NCBI GenBank assembly: GCA_963705285.1
Contig: OY970066.1
Location: 6,262,001-6,326,000 of the forward strand
Origin: JACMLD01 sp963705285
GTDB lineage: Bacteria; Bacteroidota; Bacteroidia; Chitinophagales; Chitinophagaceae
DNA: 64,000 nucleotides
Reading direction: 5' to 3'
Shown here: positions 17,104-25,661 of the stretch, piece by piece
Numbering within the stretch: the first letter of the stretch is position 1
Layout: each line of letters begins with the position of its first letter
The notes under the pieces: model-generated
Seen by the model: the letters and a program-made list of their open reading frames with translations, nothing else
Databases searched by the model: none
What the model was told of the DNA's origin: nothing
Made by a program: the position numbers and the translations under genes

Positions 17104-17535
17104 ATGATCAAGCTTCAGGTGATTGGAAACCTTGGTAAAGATTGCGTTACCAATGCCGTAAACGGAAAAAACGTAATCAATTTTAACGTGGCCCATACAG
17201 AAAAATTCCGTGATGCACAGGGAAACCAGAAAGACAAAACCATTTGGGTGGATTGTGCTTACTGGACAGACAAAACAGCCATTGCACCTTATTTGCGCAA
17301 AGGCACACAGGTTTTTGTTGAAGGCACACCGGAAGTACGCACGTTTCCAAAAAATGATGGTACCACCGGCGCAACGCTCAACCTCCGCGTAGTGAGTGTA
17401 CAATTACTGGGTACACGCAATGAAAATACATCGCCCTCATCGCAGAATAGTTACAGTGCACCTGCCAACAATGCCGGATATGTTGCACCCTCACGGCAGG
17501 AAATGCCCGAGCCGGCAGATGATTTACCATTTTAA
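17104..17535 (+). CDS. ssb: Single-stranded DNA-binding protein
   Basis: 143 aa from the ATG at 17104; the longer frame from 17032 adds residues not found in SSBs. The OB-fold runs about 1-105 (KLQVIGNLGKDCVTNAVNGK, VINFNVAHTEKFRDAQGNQ, IWVDCAYWTDKTA, YLRKGTQVFVEGTPEVRTF). A Ser/Asn/Pro-rich linker and the acidic tip EPADDLPF, which recruits partner proteins, complete it. A strong terminator follows. Confidence 0.95.
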   Translation: MIKLQVIGNLGKDCVTNAVNGKNVINFNVAHTEKFRDAQGNQKDKTIWVDCAYWTDKTAIAPYLRKGTQVFVEGTPEVRTFPKNDGTTGATLNLRVVSVQLLGTRNENTSPSSQNSYSAPANNAGYVAPSRQEMPEPADDLPF

Positions 17536-17556
17536 TGAATCAATATTCTTTTTGTA

Positions 17557-17595
17557 AAAAAACCTTTGTTCCGCGGAACAAAGGTTTTTTAGTTA
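17557..17595. terminator. Terminator after ssb, 34-bp perfect palindrome
   Basis: 17557-17590 is a perfect palindrome centred on CCGCGG with A-tract and T-tract arms, so it can act in both directions. It follows the ssb stop by 21 bp. Confidence 0.9.
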
Positions 17596-17597
17596 AT

Positions 17598-17646
17598 GTG
17601 AGAACGAAAGAATGTGCTAATGTGAAAATGTGAAAATGTGGAAATG
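17598..17646. repeat. Words of the type TGTGAAAATG
   Basis: A run of TGTGAGAACG, TGTGCTAATG, TGTGAAAATG and TGTGGAAATG; the complementary words (CATTTTCACATTAGCACATT) return at 17818-17880, just before the next gene. Confidence 0.75.
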
Positions 17647-17698
17647 ACAGTAATGATGCAATTAAATATTATCATAATGCGGCAGTATAGGGATAATA

Positions 17699-17736
17699 AT
17701 TTTCACACCTGCCTGCCGGCAGGCAGGTGTGAAAAT
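17699..17736. repeat. 38-bp perfect palindrome with a CCTGCCTGCCGGCAGGCAGG core
   Basis: The left arm ATTTTCACACCTGCCTGCC is exactly complementary to the right arm with no spacer. It stands alone between ssb and the Gfo/Idh gene. The GGCAGGCAGG core is a dispersed palindrome I recall from other Bacteroidota genomes. Other bases of this gap (17537-17885) hold no gene. Confidence 0.85.
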
Positions 17737-17885
17737 TCATTTTCCGGCCATGAAACAATATCATCATGATCTGGTATGGCGTATCAAAAATTATTTTACA
17801 TTTACGCTGCTGGTAGCCGGCATTTTCACATTAGCACATTAGCATTTACACATTTTCACATTAGCACATTCACACATTACTTTCT

Positions 17886-19286
17886 ATGAAGCAACACTCT
17901 TCCCGCCGTAAATTTTTACAACAACTGGGCAGTTCTACTTTGTTACTGGGCACCGGCTCATTAAACAAGCTAGCTGCAGAAGAAAAAATGGAAGAACGGA
18001 TACTGCAATACAGCAAACCCGTGAGTGCCAATGATACCATACGTGTGGCGGTAATTGGTGCGGGCATCATGGGGTTTAATGATATAGGCACCGCTTTAAA
18101 AGTGCCGGGTATTGAAATAGCCGCCGCCTGCGATTTATATACCGGTCGCCTGGAAAGAATGAAAGAATTATATGGTAAAGACCTGTTTACCACGCGCGAT
18201 TACCGCGAAATTCTGGAACGCAAAGATGTAGACGCCGTTATTATTGCCACCAGCGATAACTGGCATGCACGTATTAGTATTGATGCCATGAACAAAGGCA
18301 AGCACGTGTATTGCGAAAAGCCGATGGTACATAAAATCAGCGAAGGGCTGGATGTGATAAAGACACAACAACAAACAAAAAAAGTAATGCAGGTAGGCAG
18401 CCAGGGCATCAGCGGCGTTGATTACCTGAAAGCAAGAGAATTGTACAAAGCCGGCGAAATAGGCCAGTTAAATTGTATAGAAGCCACGTACGACAGGCAA
18501 AGCGCCCTGGGTGCCTGGCAATATACCATGCCCACAGATGCTTCGCCAAAAACGGTTGACTGGGACCGTTATATTGCCGGCGCACCCAAGCAACCTTTTG
18601 ATCCAAAGAAATTTTTCTGGTGGCGCAATTACAAAGATTTTGGTACCGGCATGCCCGGCGATCTTTTTGTACACCTGGTAACCGGCATTCATTACGTAAC
18701 CGGTTCAAAAGGACCGCATAAAATATTTTCTGCCGGCCAGCTGGCTTATTGGAAAGATGGCAGGGACGTGCCCGATGTAACCACCGCCATTATGGATTAT
18801 GCGGAAACACCAGAACACCCCTCCTTCCAAGTAATGCTGCGGGTAAATTTTATTAGTGGTGATGGCGGCGGCAGCTCCGTTAAATTTATTGGCAGCGAAG
18901 GCGTAATGGAAAAAAGCTGGGATGGCATCAGCATCACGCATAGCCTGTTACCGAAAGCCCCCGGTATTGGCGGATGGGATTCATTGAGCACCTACCCACA
19001 AGCCATGCAGGAAGAATTGAAAAAGCAATATGATCAGAAATGGACTGCGGCAGATAAACAGTCGCCTGTAAAAGCACCTATCAAATTTAAAAAGCCCGAG
19101 GGCTATAGCGAACATGTTGACCACTTTGTTAACTTCTTTGATGCTATCAAAAGCGGCAGCCCGGTCATTGAAGGACCGGTTACGGCTTTCCGCGCAGCTG
19201 CGCCCTGCCTGGCATCTAACGACAGCTATTTCCAGAAAAAAATTATTTACTGGGATGCGGAGAACATGAAAGTAACGGAGCGGTGA
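17886..19286 (+). CDS. Tat-exported Gfo/Idh/MocA-family oxidoreductase
   Basis: 466 aa. A twin-arginine signal (SRRKFLQQLGSSTLLLGTGS) precedes a Rossmann domain (IRVAVIGAGIMGFNDIGTAL) and the family signature CEKPMVH after IIATSDNWHARISIDAMNKGKHVY. The C-terminal half is the alpha/beta substrate domain common in sugar dehydrogenases (WWRNYKDFGTGMPGDLFVHL). Likely an NAD(P)-dependent sugar or inositol oxidoreductase in the periplasm; substrate unknown. Repeat-filled gaps lie on both sides, so it is probably monocistronic. Confidence 0.88.
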   Translation: MKQHSSRRKFLQQLGSSTLLLGTGSLNKLAAEEKMEERILQYSKPVSANDTIRVAVIGAGIMGFNDIGTALKVPGIEIAAACDLYTGRLERMKELYGKDLFTTRDYREILERKDVDAVIIATSDNWHARISIDAMNKGKHVYCEKPMVHKISEGLDVIKTQQQTKKVMQVGSQGISGVDYLKARELYKAGEIGQLNCIEATYDRQSALGAWQYTMPTDASPKTVDWDRYIAGAPKQPFDPKKFFWWRNYKDFGTGMPGDLFVHLVTGIHYVTGSKGPHKIFSAGQLAYWKDGRDVPDVTTAIMDYAETPEHPSFQVMLRVNFISGDGGGSSVKFIGSEGVMEKSWDGISITHSLLPKAPGIGGWDSLSTYPQAMQEELKKQYDQKWTAADKQSPVKAPIKFKKPEGYSEHVDHFVNFFDAIKSGSPVIEGPVTAFRAAAPCLASNDSYFQKKIIYWDAENMKVTER

Positions 19287-19296
19287 TTGTGTTAAG

Positions 19297-19790
19297 TGTT
19301 GTGTGTTGAGTGTTGAGTGTTGTGAATTATATCCGGCTAATGATTGTTTTAAGTGATGCGTATTATGTATTGAGTTCATTGGACGTGGAAACTAATCTGC
19401 GAATCTGCGGCTAATTATTGTTTTGAGTGGCAAGTGTTGTGTGTTGAGCGTTAAGTGCTGTGTGTTGAGTGTTGTGGATTCTATCCGGCTAATGCTTGTT
19501 TGAATTGGTGCATATTAAGTATTGAGTCCGTTGGACGTGGAAACTAATCTGCGAATCTGCGGCTAATTATTATTTTGAGTGGCAAGTGTTGTGTGTTGAG
19601 TGTTAAGTGCTGTGTGTTGAGTGTTGTGGATTCTATCCGGCTAATGCTTGTTTGAATTGGTGCATGTTAAGTATTGAGTTCGTTGGACGTGGAAACTAAT
19701 CTGCGATCGGTTTCTGATTATTAATATTTACTTTTAATAGTTCTTACTTTTGCTCTCCGTCAAACCATTCAACACTCAACACTCAACACT
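19297..19790. repeat. Three tandem copies of a 152-bp unit built from TGTTGAGTG words
   Basis: Copies start at 19297 (138 bp, with a short deletion), 19435 and 19587 (cut off near 19705). Each runs from TGTTGTGTGTTGAG words through ATCCGGCTAATG and GTTGGACGTGGAAACTAATC to CTGCGAATCTGCGGC. After 19705 the words CAACACTCAACACTTAA continue in the opposite sense to the next start codon. No gene is supported. Confidence 0.85.
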
Positions 19791-19804
19791 TAAAACATCA
19801 CTCG

Positions 19805-20887
19805 ATGGAGCATATCATTCCGTACAACACACTTCTTTCTTTTACTACCCATATTTTTGAGAAAATAGGATGCAACCCAACCGATGCGGCGCTGGCAGCC
19901 CGGGCTTTACTGGCTGCTGATTTGCGCGGTATAGATTCTCATGGTGTGGCACGTTTAAGCGGTTATGTGAGGTTGTGGGAAGCCAAACGCGTAAATGCAA
20001 CGCCCGCCATTGCCATTGTACATGAAACACCTTCTACGGCCGTGGTTGATGGAGACAGCGGCCTTGGCCTGGTGGTGGCACCCTTTGCCATGCAAACGGC
20101 TATTGATAAAGCAAAAAATGTGGGCACAGGTTGGGTAAGCGTTAATAACTCCAATCATTTTGGCATTGCGGGTTACCATGCCATGATGGCACTGGAGCAT
20201 GATATGATTGGCATTGCCATGACCAATGCCAGTGCACTGGTGGCACCTACGTTTTCAATAGAACGTATGCTGGGCACCAACCCCATTTGTGTGGCCATAC
20301 CAGCCGGCACCGAACCGCCGTTTGTGGCCGACCTGGCCACTACCACTGCCGCCAATGGTAAGCTGGAAATTTTACAACGCAAAAGCCTGCACGCCCCTAC
20401 TGGTTGGATACAAGATAAAAATGGCAATGCATCTACCAATCCGCATGAATTGAAAGGTGGTGGCGCACTGCTGCCGCTTGGTGGCGACCGTGATCATGGC
20501 AGCCATAAAGGTTATGCACTCGGGGCCGTGGTAGATATTTTTTCTGCTGTATTGAGCGGTGCCAATTACGGGCCGTGGGTACCTCCGTTTCCGGCTTATG
20601 TGCCCATGCCCGAGAACCAGCCCGGTAAAGGCATCGGTCATTTTTTTGGGGCCATGCGCATTGATGCTTTCCGCCCGGCGGCCGATTTCAAAATGCATAT
20701 GGATCAATGGATACAACGTTTTCGCGCAGCCACACCCATACCTGGCCAATCGCGCGTACTGATACCCGGCGACCCCGAACGCGAAGCCCAGACAGAGCGA
20801 CTGCAACACGGTATACCATTACTGCATGCCGTTACCGAAAATCTACAGGAGCTGGGTGAGCGCTTTGGCGTAGTTCTGCATCTCTGA
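19805..20887 (+). CDS. Ldh-family (malate/L-lactate-type) NAD(P)-dependent dehydrogenase
   Basis: 360 aa, matching the YlbC/ComC/MDH2 family, distinct from classical LDH. Visible: AARALLAADLRGIDSHGVARL at the N-terminus, VDGDSGLGLVVAPFAMQTAI, VNNSNHFGIAGYHAMMAL with the catalytic His, MLGTNPICVAIPAG, GGDRDHGSHKGYALGAVVDI. Members reduce or oxidise 2-hydroxy acids (malate, sulfolactate, ureidoglycolate); the substrate is open. The preceding gene encodes a sugar oxidoreductase, but the long repeat gap argues against an operon. Confidence 0.9.
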   Translation: MEHIIPYNTLLSFTTHIFEKIGCNPTDAALAARALLAADLRGIDSHGVARLSGYVRLWEAKRVNATPAIAIVHETPSTAVVDGDSGLGLVVAPFAMQTAIDKAKNVGTGWVSVNNSNHFGIAGYHAMMALEHDMIGIAMTNASALVAPTFSIERMLGTNPICVAIPAGTEPPFVADLATTTAANGKLEILQRKSLHAPTGWIQDKNGNASTNPHELKGGGALLPLGGDRDHGSHKGYALGAVVDIFSAVLSGANYGPWVPPFPAYVPMPENQPGKGIGHFFGAMRIDAFRPAADFKMHMDQWIQRFRAATPIPGQSRVLIPGDPEREAQTERLQHGIPLLHAVTENLQELGERFGVVLHL

Positions 20888-21165
20888 TTTTCCATCGCTG
20901 ATTTCTGATGTGATCATGTCTGAATTTATCTCTGATGTCTGATGTGATGATGTCTGATTTGTTCCGAATCGGAATTTTCAATGAATTTCCTTTATACATT
21001 CTCTGCAAGAACCCGCAATAACGAAATCAGCGATAATTACATCAGACTTCAGACATCCGACATCCGACCTCCGACATCCGACATCCGACCTCCGACATCC
21101 CGACCAGCAAAAGAAATCAGCGATACGCACATCAGACATCAGCGATATCCGACTATCTTTGCTGC
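20888..21165. repeat. Words of the type TGATGTCTGA and CATCCGACCTCCGA
   Basis: About 270 bp of TCTGATGTGATCATGTCTGA words, then the complementary CATCAGACATC / CATCCGACCTC words. They keep an open frame in front of the aspartokinase gene and mimic an N-terminal extension of 79 codons. Confidence 0.8.
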
Positions 21166-21217
21166 CCAAATTATTTTTTTAACAAAACACCCGCTTTCAG
21201 CGGCATGGGGGGGAACA

Positions 21218-22540
21218 ATGAAAATCATGAAATTTGGCGGTACCTCGGTAGGTAAGCCCGAACGCATGCACCAGGTAGCACAACTGGTTACAAAAGATGA
21301 GGAACCAACAATAGTTGTACTAAGCGCATTAAGCGGTACCACCAACGCATTGGTGGCTATTGGTGAAAGCCTGAGCAAGGGTGAAAAAGAAGCCGCCAAA
21401 CAACAGATTGATAAACTGGAAGCCCATTACCAGGAGTTTATTACCAGCCTGGTAAAAACTGACACAGCGCTTGAAAAAGCCAGGGTTATTATTGCGGAAC
21501 ATTTTGAATTCTTAAATATTATTCTGCGCATTTCTTTTAATGAAGCGTTGAACAAAGACATACTGGCGCAGGGCGAATTACTGAGCACCAAATTATTTTG
21601 TGTATACCTCGAAGAAAAGGGCATCGACCATCATTTACTGCCGGCGCTCGATTTTATGACCATCGACAGCTATGATGAACCACAGATAGGCAGCATTAAA
21701 GTAAAACTGGCGCAGCTATTAAAACAACACGAATCGAAAAAGCTTTTTATCACCCAGGGCTATATCAGCCGCAATGCCAGGGGCGAAGTTGATAACCTCA
21801 AACGTGGCGGCAGCGATTACAGTGCGTCATTAATTGCCGCAGCCATTAACGCCACGGTGTGTGAAATATGGACCGACATTGACGGCATGCACAACAATGA
21901 CCCGCGCGTAGTAAAGAAAACAAGGGCGATTGAGCAATTGAGTTTTGATGAAGCAGCCGAGCTGGCTTACTTCGGCGCCAAAATATTGCACCCTGCTTCC
22001 ATCTGGCCTGCACAGCAATACAAAATACCGGTAAAGTTGCTGAATACCATGCAGCCCGAAGCCAAAGGCACGCTGATAACACAACATGCAGGTAGCAACG
22101 GGGTAAAAGCCATTGCGGCTAAAGACGGTATCATTGCTATTAAAATAAAAAGCAGCCGTATGTTGCTGGCGTATGGTTTTTTGAGAAAGATTTTTGAAGT
22201 GTTTGAGAAATACCGCACGCCAATAGACATGATCACCACTTCAGAAGTAGCCGTATCCTTAACCATCGACAGCACGCTACACTTAAAAGAAATTCTGAAA
22301 GAGCTTGAACCATTTGGCACCACAGAAATTGATCACGACCAAAGCATCGTATCAATAGTAGGTAATGAACTGGCAACTACTGAGAATATGCTGGCCAAAT
22401 TATTTGATGCACTTAAACCCATACCTGTTCGTATGGTAAGCTATGGCGGAAGCCCGCACAATGTATCTGTACTGATACCCGCAGCGTATAAAACACAAAC
22501 ACTGCAATTGCTCAATAAAGGCATGTTTGGGCTCGATTAA
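21218..22540 (+). CDS. lysC: Aspartate kinase
   Basis: First step of Lys, Thr and Met synthesis: phosphorylation of aspartate. 440 aa from the ATG at 21218, preceded by GGGGGGAAC. The upstream frame is repeat DNA and is not part of the protein. N-terminal MKFGGTSVG, then VLSALSGTTNALV, RGGSDYSASLIAAAINA for substrate binding and EIWTDIDGMHNNDPR. The C-terminal ACT pair includes TSEVAVSLTIDS and VSYGGSPHNVSVLIP. A monofunctional kinase with no homoserine dehydrogenase domain. Own terminator follows. Confidence 0.94.
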   Translation: MKIMKFGGTSVGKPERMHQVAQLVTKDEEPTIVVLSALSGTTNALVAIGESLSKGEKEAAKQQIDKLEAHYQEFITSLVKTDTALEKARVIIAEHFEFLNIILRISFNEALNKDILAQGELLSTKLFCVYLEEKGIDHHLLPALDFMTIDSYDEPQIGSIKVKLAQLLKQHESKKLFITQGYISRNARGEVDNLKRGGSDYSASLIAAAINATVCEIWTDIDGMHNNDPRVVKKTRAIEQLSFDEAAELAYFGAKILHPASIWPAQQYKIPVKLLNTMQPEAKGTLITQHAGSNGVKAIAAKDGIIAIKIKSSRMLLAYGFLRKIFEVFEKYRTPIDMITTSEVAVSLTIDSTLHLKEILKELEPFGTTEIDHDQSIVSIVGNELATTENMLAKLFDALKPIPVRMVSYGGSPHNVSVLIPAAYKTQTLQLLNKGMFGLD

Positions 22541-22566
22541 AACTGGTTATAATGGTCGATTATACA

Positions 22567-22592
22567 GCCCCGGTAGTAACGGGGCTTTTTTG
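22567..22592 (+). terminator. Terminator after lysC
   Basis: GCCCCG-GTAGTAA-CGGGGC followed by six T, 26 bp past the stop codon. Confidence 0.85.
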
Positions 22593-22599
22593 TTGTAGT

Positions 22600-22705
22600 G
22601 AGTGTAATGGTCAGTGAGTGTATGGTCAGACCAGGAGATCAGACCGGCACACCTGCAATGGTCAGACCAGGAGGTCAGACCAGCCCGGCAACGGTCAGAC
22701 CTTTA
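22600..22705. repeat. Words of the type GGTCAGACCAGGAG
   Basis: ATGGTCAGACC and GGAGGTCAGACC recur about five times with drift in the gap between lysC and the convergent lipoprotein gene. Confidence 0.75.
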
Positions 22706-22716
22706 AGACAACCTTT

Positions 22717-23754
22717 TTATGGTTGTTGCTGTTCCTGCAAAATACTGTCGTTTATCTTACGGTTTTTCAGCACATTCACATAAGAAAGTGCCAGTTTATT
22801 GTTGTACCGTTCGTATGATGTTTTTGCCCATTCAATGGCTTTATCCAAATTGCCATTGATTTCGCAGATGATGGCTATATTGTAGCAGGCGCGTCCGGCA
22901 ATTTTTGTGCTGGGGTTATTGGTTTCTTTTAACCATTGTTGTTCTGCACCTTTCCAGTTACCGGTTCGGGCCATACGGGTGGCAATGCTAAAATTATCGG
23001 AGCCTTTTATAAAATAATCTCGGTACACACGGATAAAGTAAGGTAAAATGCGTTGCGCATAGGCATGACCGTTTTGATTTCCGGTTTCTTTCACTGCTTC
23101 CTTACGGTTTATTAATCCTGCTGCAGCAGCCACCGGGTTTAGTCCGCGGGCCGAATATTGAAGCGAACGGTTGAAGGCATATTCATCAAGAATAGTACGG
23201 CCGTGCAAATCATAAATACGCCAGCCGGTTTTTACCAGGGTTTGCATATTGGCCTGGTGTTCTATGCCCGGCACATTGCCCAATGGCGTTTTCATCTGTA
23301 CCTGGTTAACAGCATACATTATTTTTGAATCGGTATCAAACAGTTCAAGCGCAAATACGGCATCGGTATTATTGGCGGCGCATATTTTTTCTACTTCGGC
23401 CCATGATAATGGTGCGGGAAAAAAACAGGGAGCCGTACTGGCGGCATATTGCTGCAGCGGCACTTTTACAGCGGTAAAACGATTGTTTGCAGCAAGTTCG
23501 TCGTACAGGCCGGTAATACTTGCTGCCGCACCTGCGGCATCCAGTTCGGGCCCTTCCATGGTCATCACTTTATCAATGGCATCAAATACCTTGTTAGAAG
23601 CAGCAGGTTGGCTGCGGTTAATAACTGCAATGCTTTTGATGTCTGATGGAATGGTTACCGGCGCAGGTTCCTGTACACTGAGGTATACCAGGTTGGTAGA
23701 TCTGCAGGAGCAAAATGCCACCGCGGCCAGCAGCACAACAAGGGATGGTTTCAT
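22717..23754 (-). CDS. Lipoprotein, DUF6340-like, with TPR-like C-terminus
   Basis: 345 aa. The signal peptide ends in a lipobox (AVAFCSCRS), so it is probably an outer-membrane lipoprotein. The middle part (SDIKSIAVINRSQP, NNTDAVFALELFDTDSKI, TGWRIYDLHGRTILDEYAFN) resembles the DUF6340 family of Bacteroidota. The end (YNIAIICEINGNLDKAIEWA) reads as tetratricopeptide helices. Function unknown. Confidence 0.75.
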   Translation of the reverse strand: MKPSLVVLLAAVAFCSCRSTNLVYLSVQEPAPVTIPSDIKSIAVINRSQPAASNKVFDAIDKVMTMEGPELDAAGAAASITGLYDELAANNRFTAVKVPLQQYAASTAPCFFPAPLSWAEVEKICAANNTDAVFALELFDTDSKIMYAVNQVQMKTPLGNVPGIEHQANMQTLVKTGWRIYDLHGRTILDEYAFNRSLQYSARGLNPVAAAAGLINRKEAVKETGNQNGHAYAQRILPYFIRVYRDYFIKGSDNFSIATRMARTGNWKGAEQQWLKETNNPSTKIAGRACYNIAIICEINGNLDKAIEWAKTSYERYNNKLALSYVNVLKNRKINDSILQEQQQP

Positions 23755-23911
23755 GTATTGGATTTACCTATATAACGCAATTTGCCGCGCCTTGGTATAG
23801 GAGCCATTAACACCGGCAGGCGCTTTGTGTACCAATGAATTGAGATGAACGCGGTCTTTGCAATATCAATGCAGGGTTATTTTCTAATTATGCCAGTGTA
23901 TTAGGGTGCAT

Positions 23912-23944
23912 AAAAAAGCTGCCATTTTAGTGACAGCTTTTTAA
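23912..23944 (-). terminator. Bidirectional hairpin after the EthD-like gene
   Basis: AAAAAGCTG and CAGCTTTTT pair around a 15-nt interior with extra pairs. It lies 54 bp past the EthD-like stop. Confidence 0.65.
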
Positions 23945-23997
23945 GCAATATGTATTTATTTGTCTCGTCAGGTCAACCAACACATTTTCAGATTCAT

Positions 23998-24405
23998 CTA
24001 TTCTGCTTTCTGTACCTCGCTGATAAGAATCTGCGGCTGTATATTGGTGTAATTGGGAACATCGGCTTTTAGTTTATCGGTGTTGGCCATTGCCTTTTTG
24101 CAGGCTTCCATATTCTCAAAGTAAAAATAGCCAATGGCCACATAGGGAGCAGGCGCACCTGCTGCACCGCCGAGGCATTTGTCTATTGACATGGCTTTTA
24201 ACGACTCACCAAAGAAAGTTTCCGCCATGGGCATATGCTTGGTGGAATAATATTCCATATTGAATGTTTTGCCTTCACCATTGGCATACATGATGGCTAC
24301 CTTAATCATGCCTTTTTTAATTTTAGAACCAGCCGAAGCTTTGTCTTGCTGGCAAACAGCAAAAAGCGGTAACATAATAAGCAGGAGGCTCCATGTCTTT
24401 TTCAT
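23998..24405 (-). CDS. Secreted EthD-like small protein
   Basis: 135 aa from the ATG at 24405; the longer frame to 24447 precedes the signal peptide and is unlikely. Signal peptide MKKTWSLLLIMLPLFAVCQ. The core KVAIMYANGEGKTFNMEYYS, KHMPMAETFFGESLK matches the EthD ferredoxin-like dimeric alpha/beta fold, which usually has the YxxxHxP-like entry seen here as YYSTKHMP. Members are heme-free monooxygenase-like or reductase-associated. 57 bp downstream of an esterase gene, so likely co-transcribed. Confidence 0.8.
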   Translation of the reverse strand: MKKTWSLLLIMLPLFAVCQQDKASAGSKIKKGMIKVAIMYANGEGKTFNMEYYSTKHMPMAETFFGESLKAMSIDKCLGGAAGAPAPYVAIGYFYFENMEACKKAMANTDKLKADVPNYTNIQPQILISEVQKAE

Positions 24406-24461
24406 AAGCAAGTTTGTTTTGTTGAAGATGTTATAAATAGATTGCATTCACAAATTAAGGG

Positions 24462-25376
24462 TTATTTTAAAAAGCCGCTTTTCTTCATCCATGCCTGCAG
24501 CCAGTCCATCCATTTGTCTTCGGAGGTTTTATTATTCATGCCAAATCCATGTCCGCCTTTTTCATACAGGTGAATTTCTGCAGGCACGCCATTTTTTTGC
24601 AGGGCATCATAAAATACCATACTGTTCTGCACTTTAACGCCACCATCATCTTTAGCATGTACTAAAAAGGTGGGCGGAGTTTGTTTGGTTACCTGCAACT
24701 CGTTGGAGTAATACGCCACTTTTTCTGCGGTGGCATTTTTTCCCACCAGGTTATTTCTTGAACCCATATGTGCAAGACTGTCGTTGAAACTGATAACCGG
24801 GTACAGCAGTATCATAAAATCTGGACGCAGGCTGGTATTATTTGCATTGGGTATAACGGCATTGGTGAAATGCGTACCTGCTGTAGATGCCAGGTGCCCG
24901 CCGGCAGAAAAGCCCATGATGCCAATTTTATTTACATCGATGCCCCATTTGCTGGCATCGGTTCTTACAATTTGAATAGCTCTTTGTGCATCCTGCAGCG
25001 GACCAATTTCTTTTTGCTGCATGATGCTGTCGTCTGGCAAACGGTATTTTAATACAAATGCCGTGACACCCCATTCATTAAATACTTTGGCAACATCAGT
25101 CCCTTCATGCGAGGCCGCCAGTATACCATAGCCACCACCGGGGCAAATGACTACTGCGGTACCGTTGGCTTTATCGCGCGGCGGAAAAAATGCCAGCAAG
25201 GTTGGTTCAGATACTTTGCTGATGCGCAGGATGCTGTCTTTGCCCACTTCAGATTTTTCGCGGTTAACGATGGGTTTTGAGTTAGGAATTTTATCTCCGT
25301 ACAAAGAAATGATTTCCTGCGCAGGCAATGTTGTCATGAAAGAAAATGCTAAGAGTACCAGTAAGAGTTGTTTCAT
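24462..25376 (-). CDS. Secreted alpha/beta hydrolase (carbohydrate-esterase-like)
   Basis: 304 aa with a signal peptide (QLLLVLLAFSFMTTLPAQ). Oxyanion-hole motif CPGGGYGILAASHEG, nucleophile GFSAGGHLAS, acid in VHAKDDGGVKVQN, His in EKGGHGFGMNN, giving the full Ser-Asp-His triad. It resembles bacterial xylan or feruloyl-type acetyl esterases of the BD-FAE group; the true substrate is unknown. Likely periplasmic and in an operon with the EthD-like gene. Confidence 0.87.
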   Translation of the reverse strand: MKQLLLVLLAFSFMTTLPAQEIISLYGDKIPNSKPIVNREKSEVGKDSILRISKVSEPTLLAFFPPRDKANGTAVVICPGGGYGILAASHEGTDVAKVFNEWGVTAFVLKYRLPDDSIMQQKEIGPLQDAQRAIQIVRTDASKWGIDVNKIGIMGFSAGGHLASTAGTHFTNAVIPNANNTSLRPDFMILLYPVISFNDSLAHMGSRNNLVGKNATAEKVAYYSNELQVTKQTPPTFLVHAKDDGGVKVQNSMVFYDALQKNGVPAEIHLYEKGGHGFGMNNKTSEDKWMDWLQAWMKKSGFLK

Positions 25377-25388
25377 ATAAACAAATAT

Positions 25389-25470
25389 AACTGTTAGCTA
25401 CGAGCCGTTAGCTTTTAGCTGTTAGCTGCAAGCTGTTAGCTCTTAGCTGTTAGCTGTTAGCTGTAAGTTT
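25389..25470. repeat. Words of the type GTTAGCT
   Basis: TGTTAGCT, CGTTAGCTTTTAGC and TAGCTGTTAGCTGTAAG, about ten words in 80 bp. Confidence 0.85.
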
Positions 25471-25495
25471 AACACCAAGGTAGTAAAAATAAAAA

Positions 25496-25516
25496 AGCCC
25501 CGGATAACCGGGGCAA
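25496..25516 (-). terminator. Terminator after queA
   Basis: Minus strand GCCCCGG-TTAT-CCGGGGC then six T, about 150 bp past the queA stop. Confidence 0.8.
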
Positions 25517-25549
25517 TTAGTTTTTTATGCCTACGTCTGATTAGTAATG

Positions 25550-25660
25550 CTTCGATTTTATTAGTGCCCTATTCGCGCATTATTCGCGCTCTTATTAGCG
25601 CATTATTAGCGTTCCTATTCGCGCTCTTATTAGCGTCTCCTCTTCGCGTCTATTCGCGTC
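25550..25660. repeat. Words of the type ATTCGCGC / ATTAGCGC
   Basis: CTATTCGCGCATTATTCGCGCTCT and TATTAGCG words repeated about ten times, running up to the queA stop codon. Confidence 0.85.
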
Positions 25661-25661
25661 T

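Noticed and set aside
19297..19790. Possible CRISPR array
   Set aside because: Repeats are 152-bp tandem units without unique spacers, and no cas genes are present.
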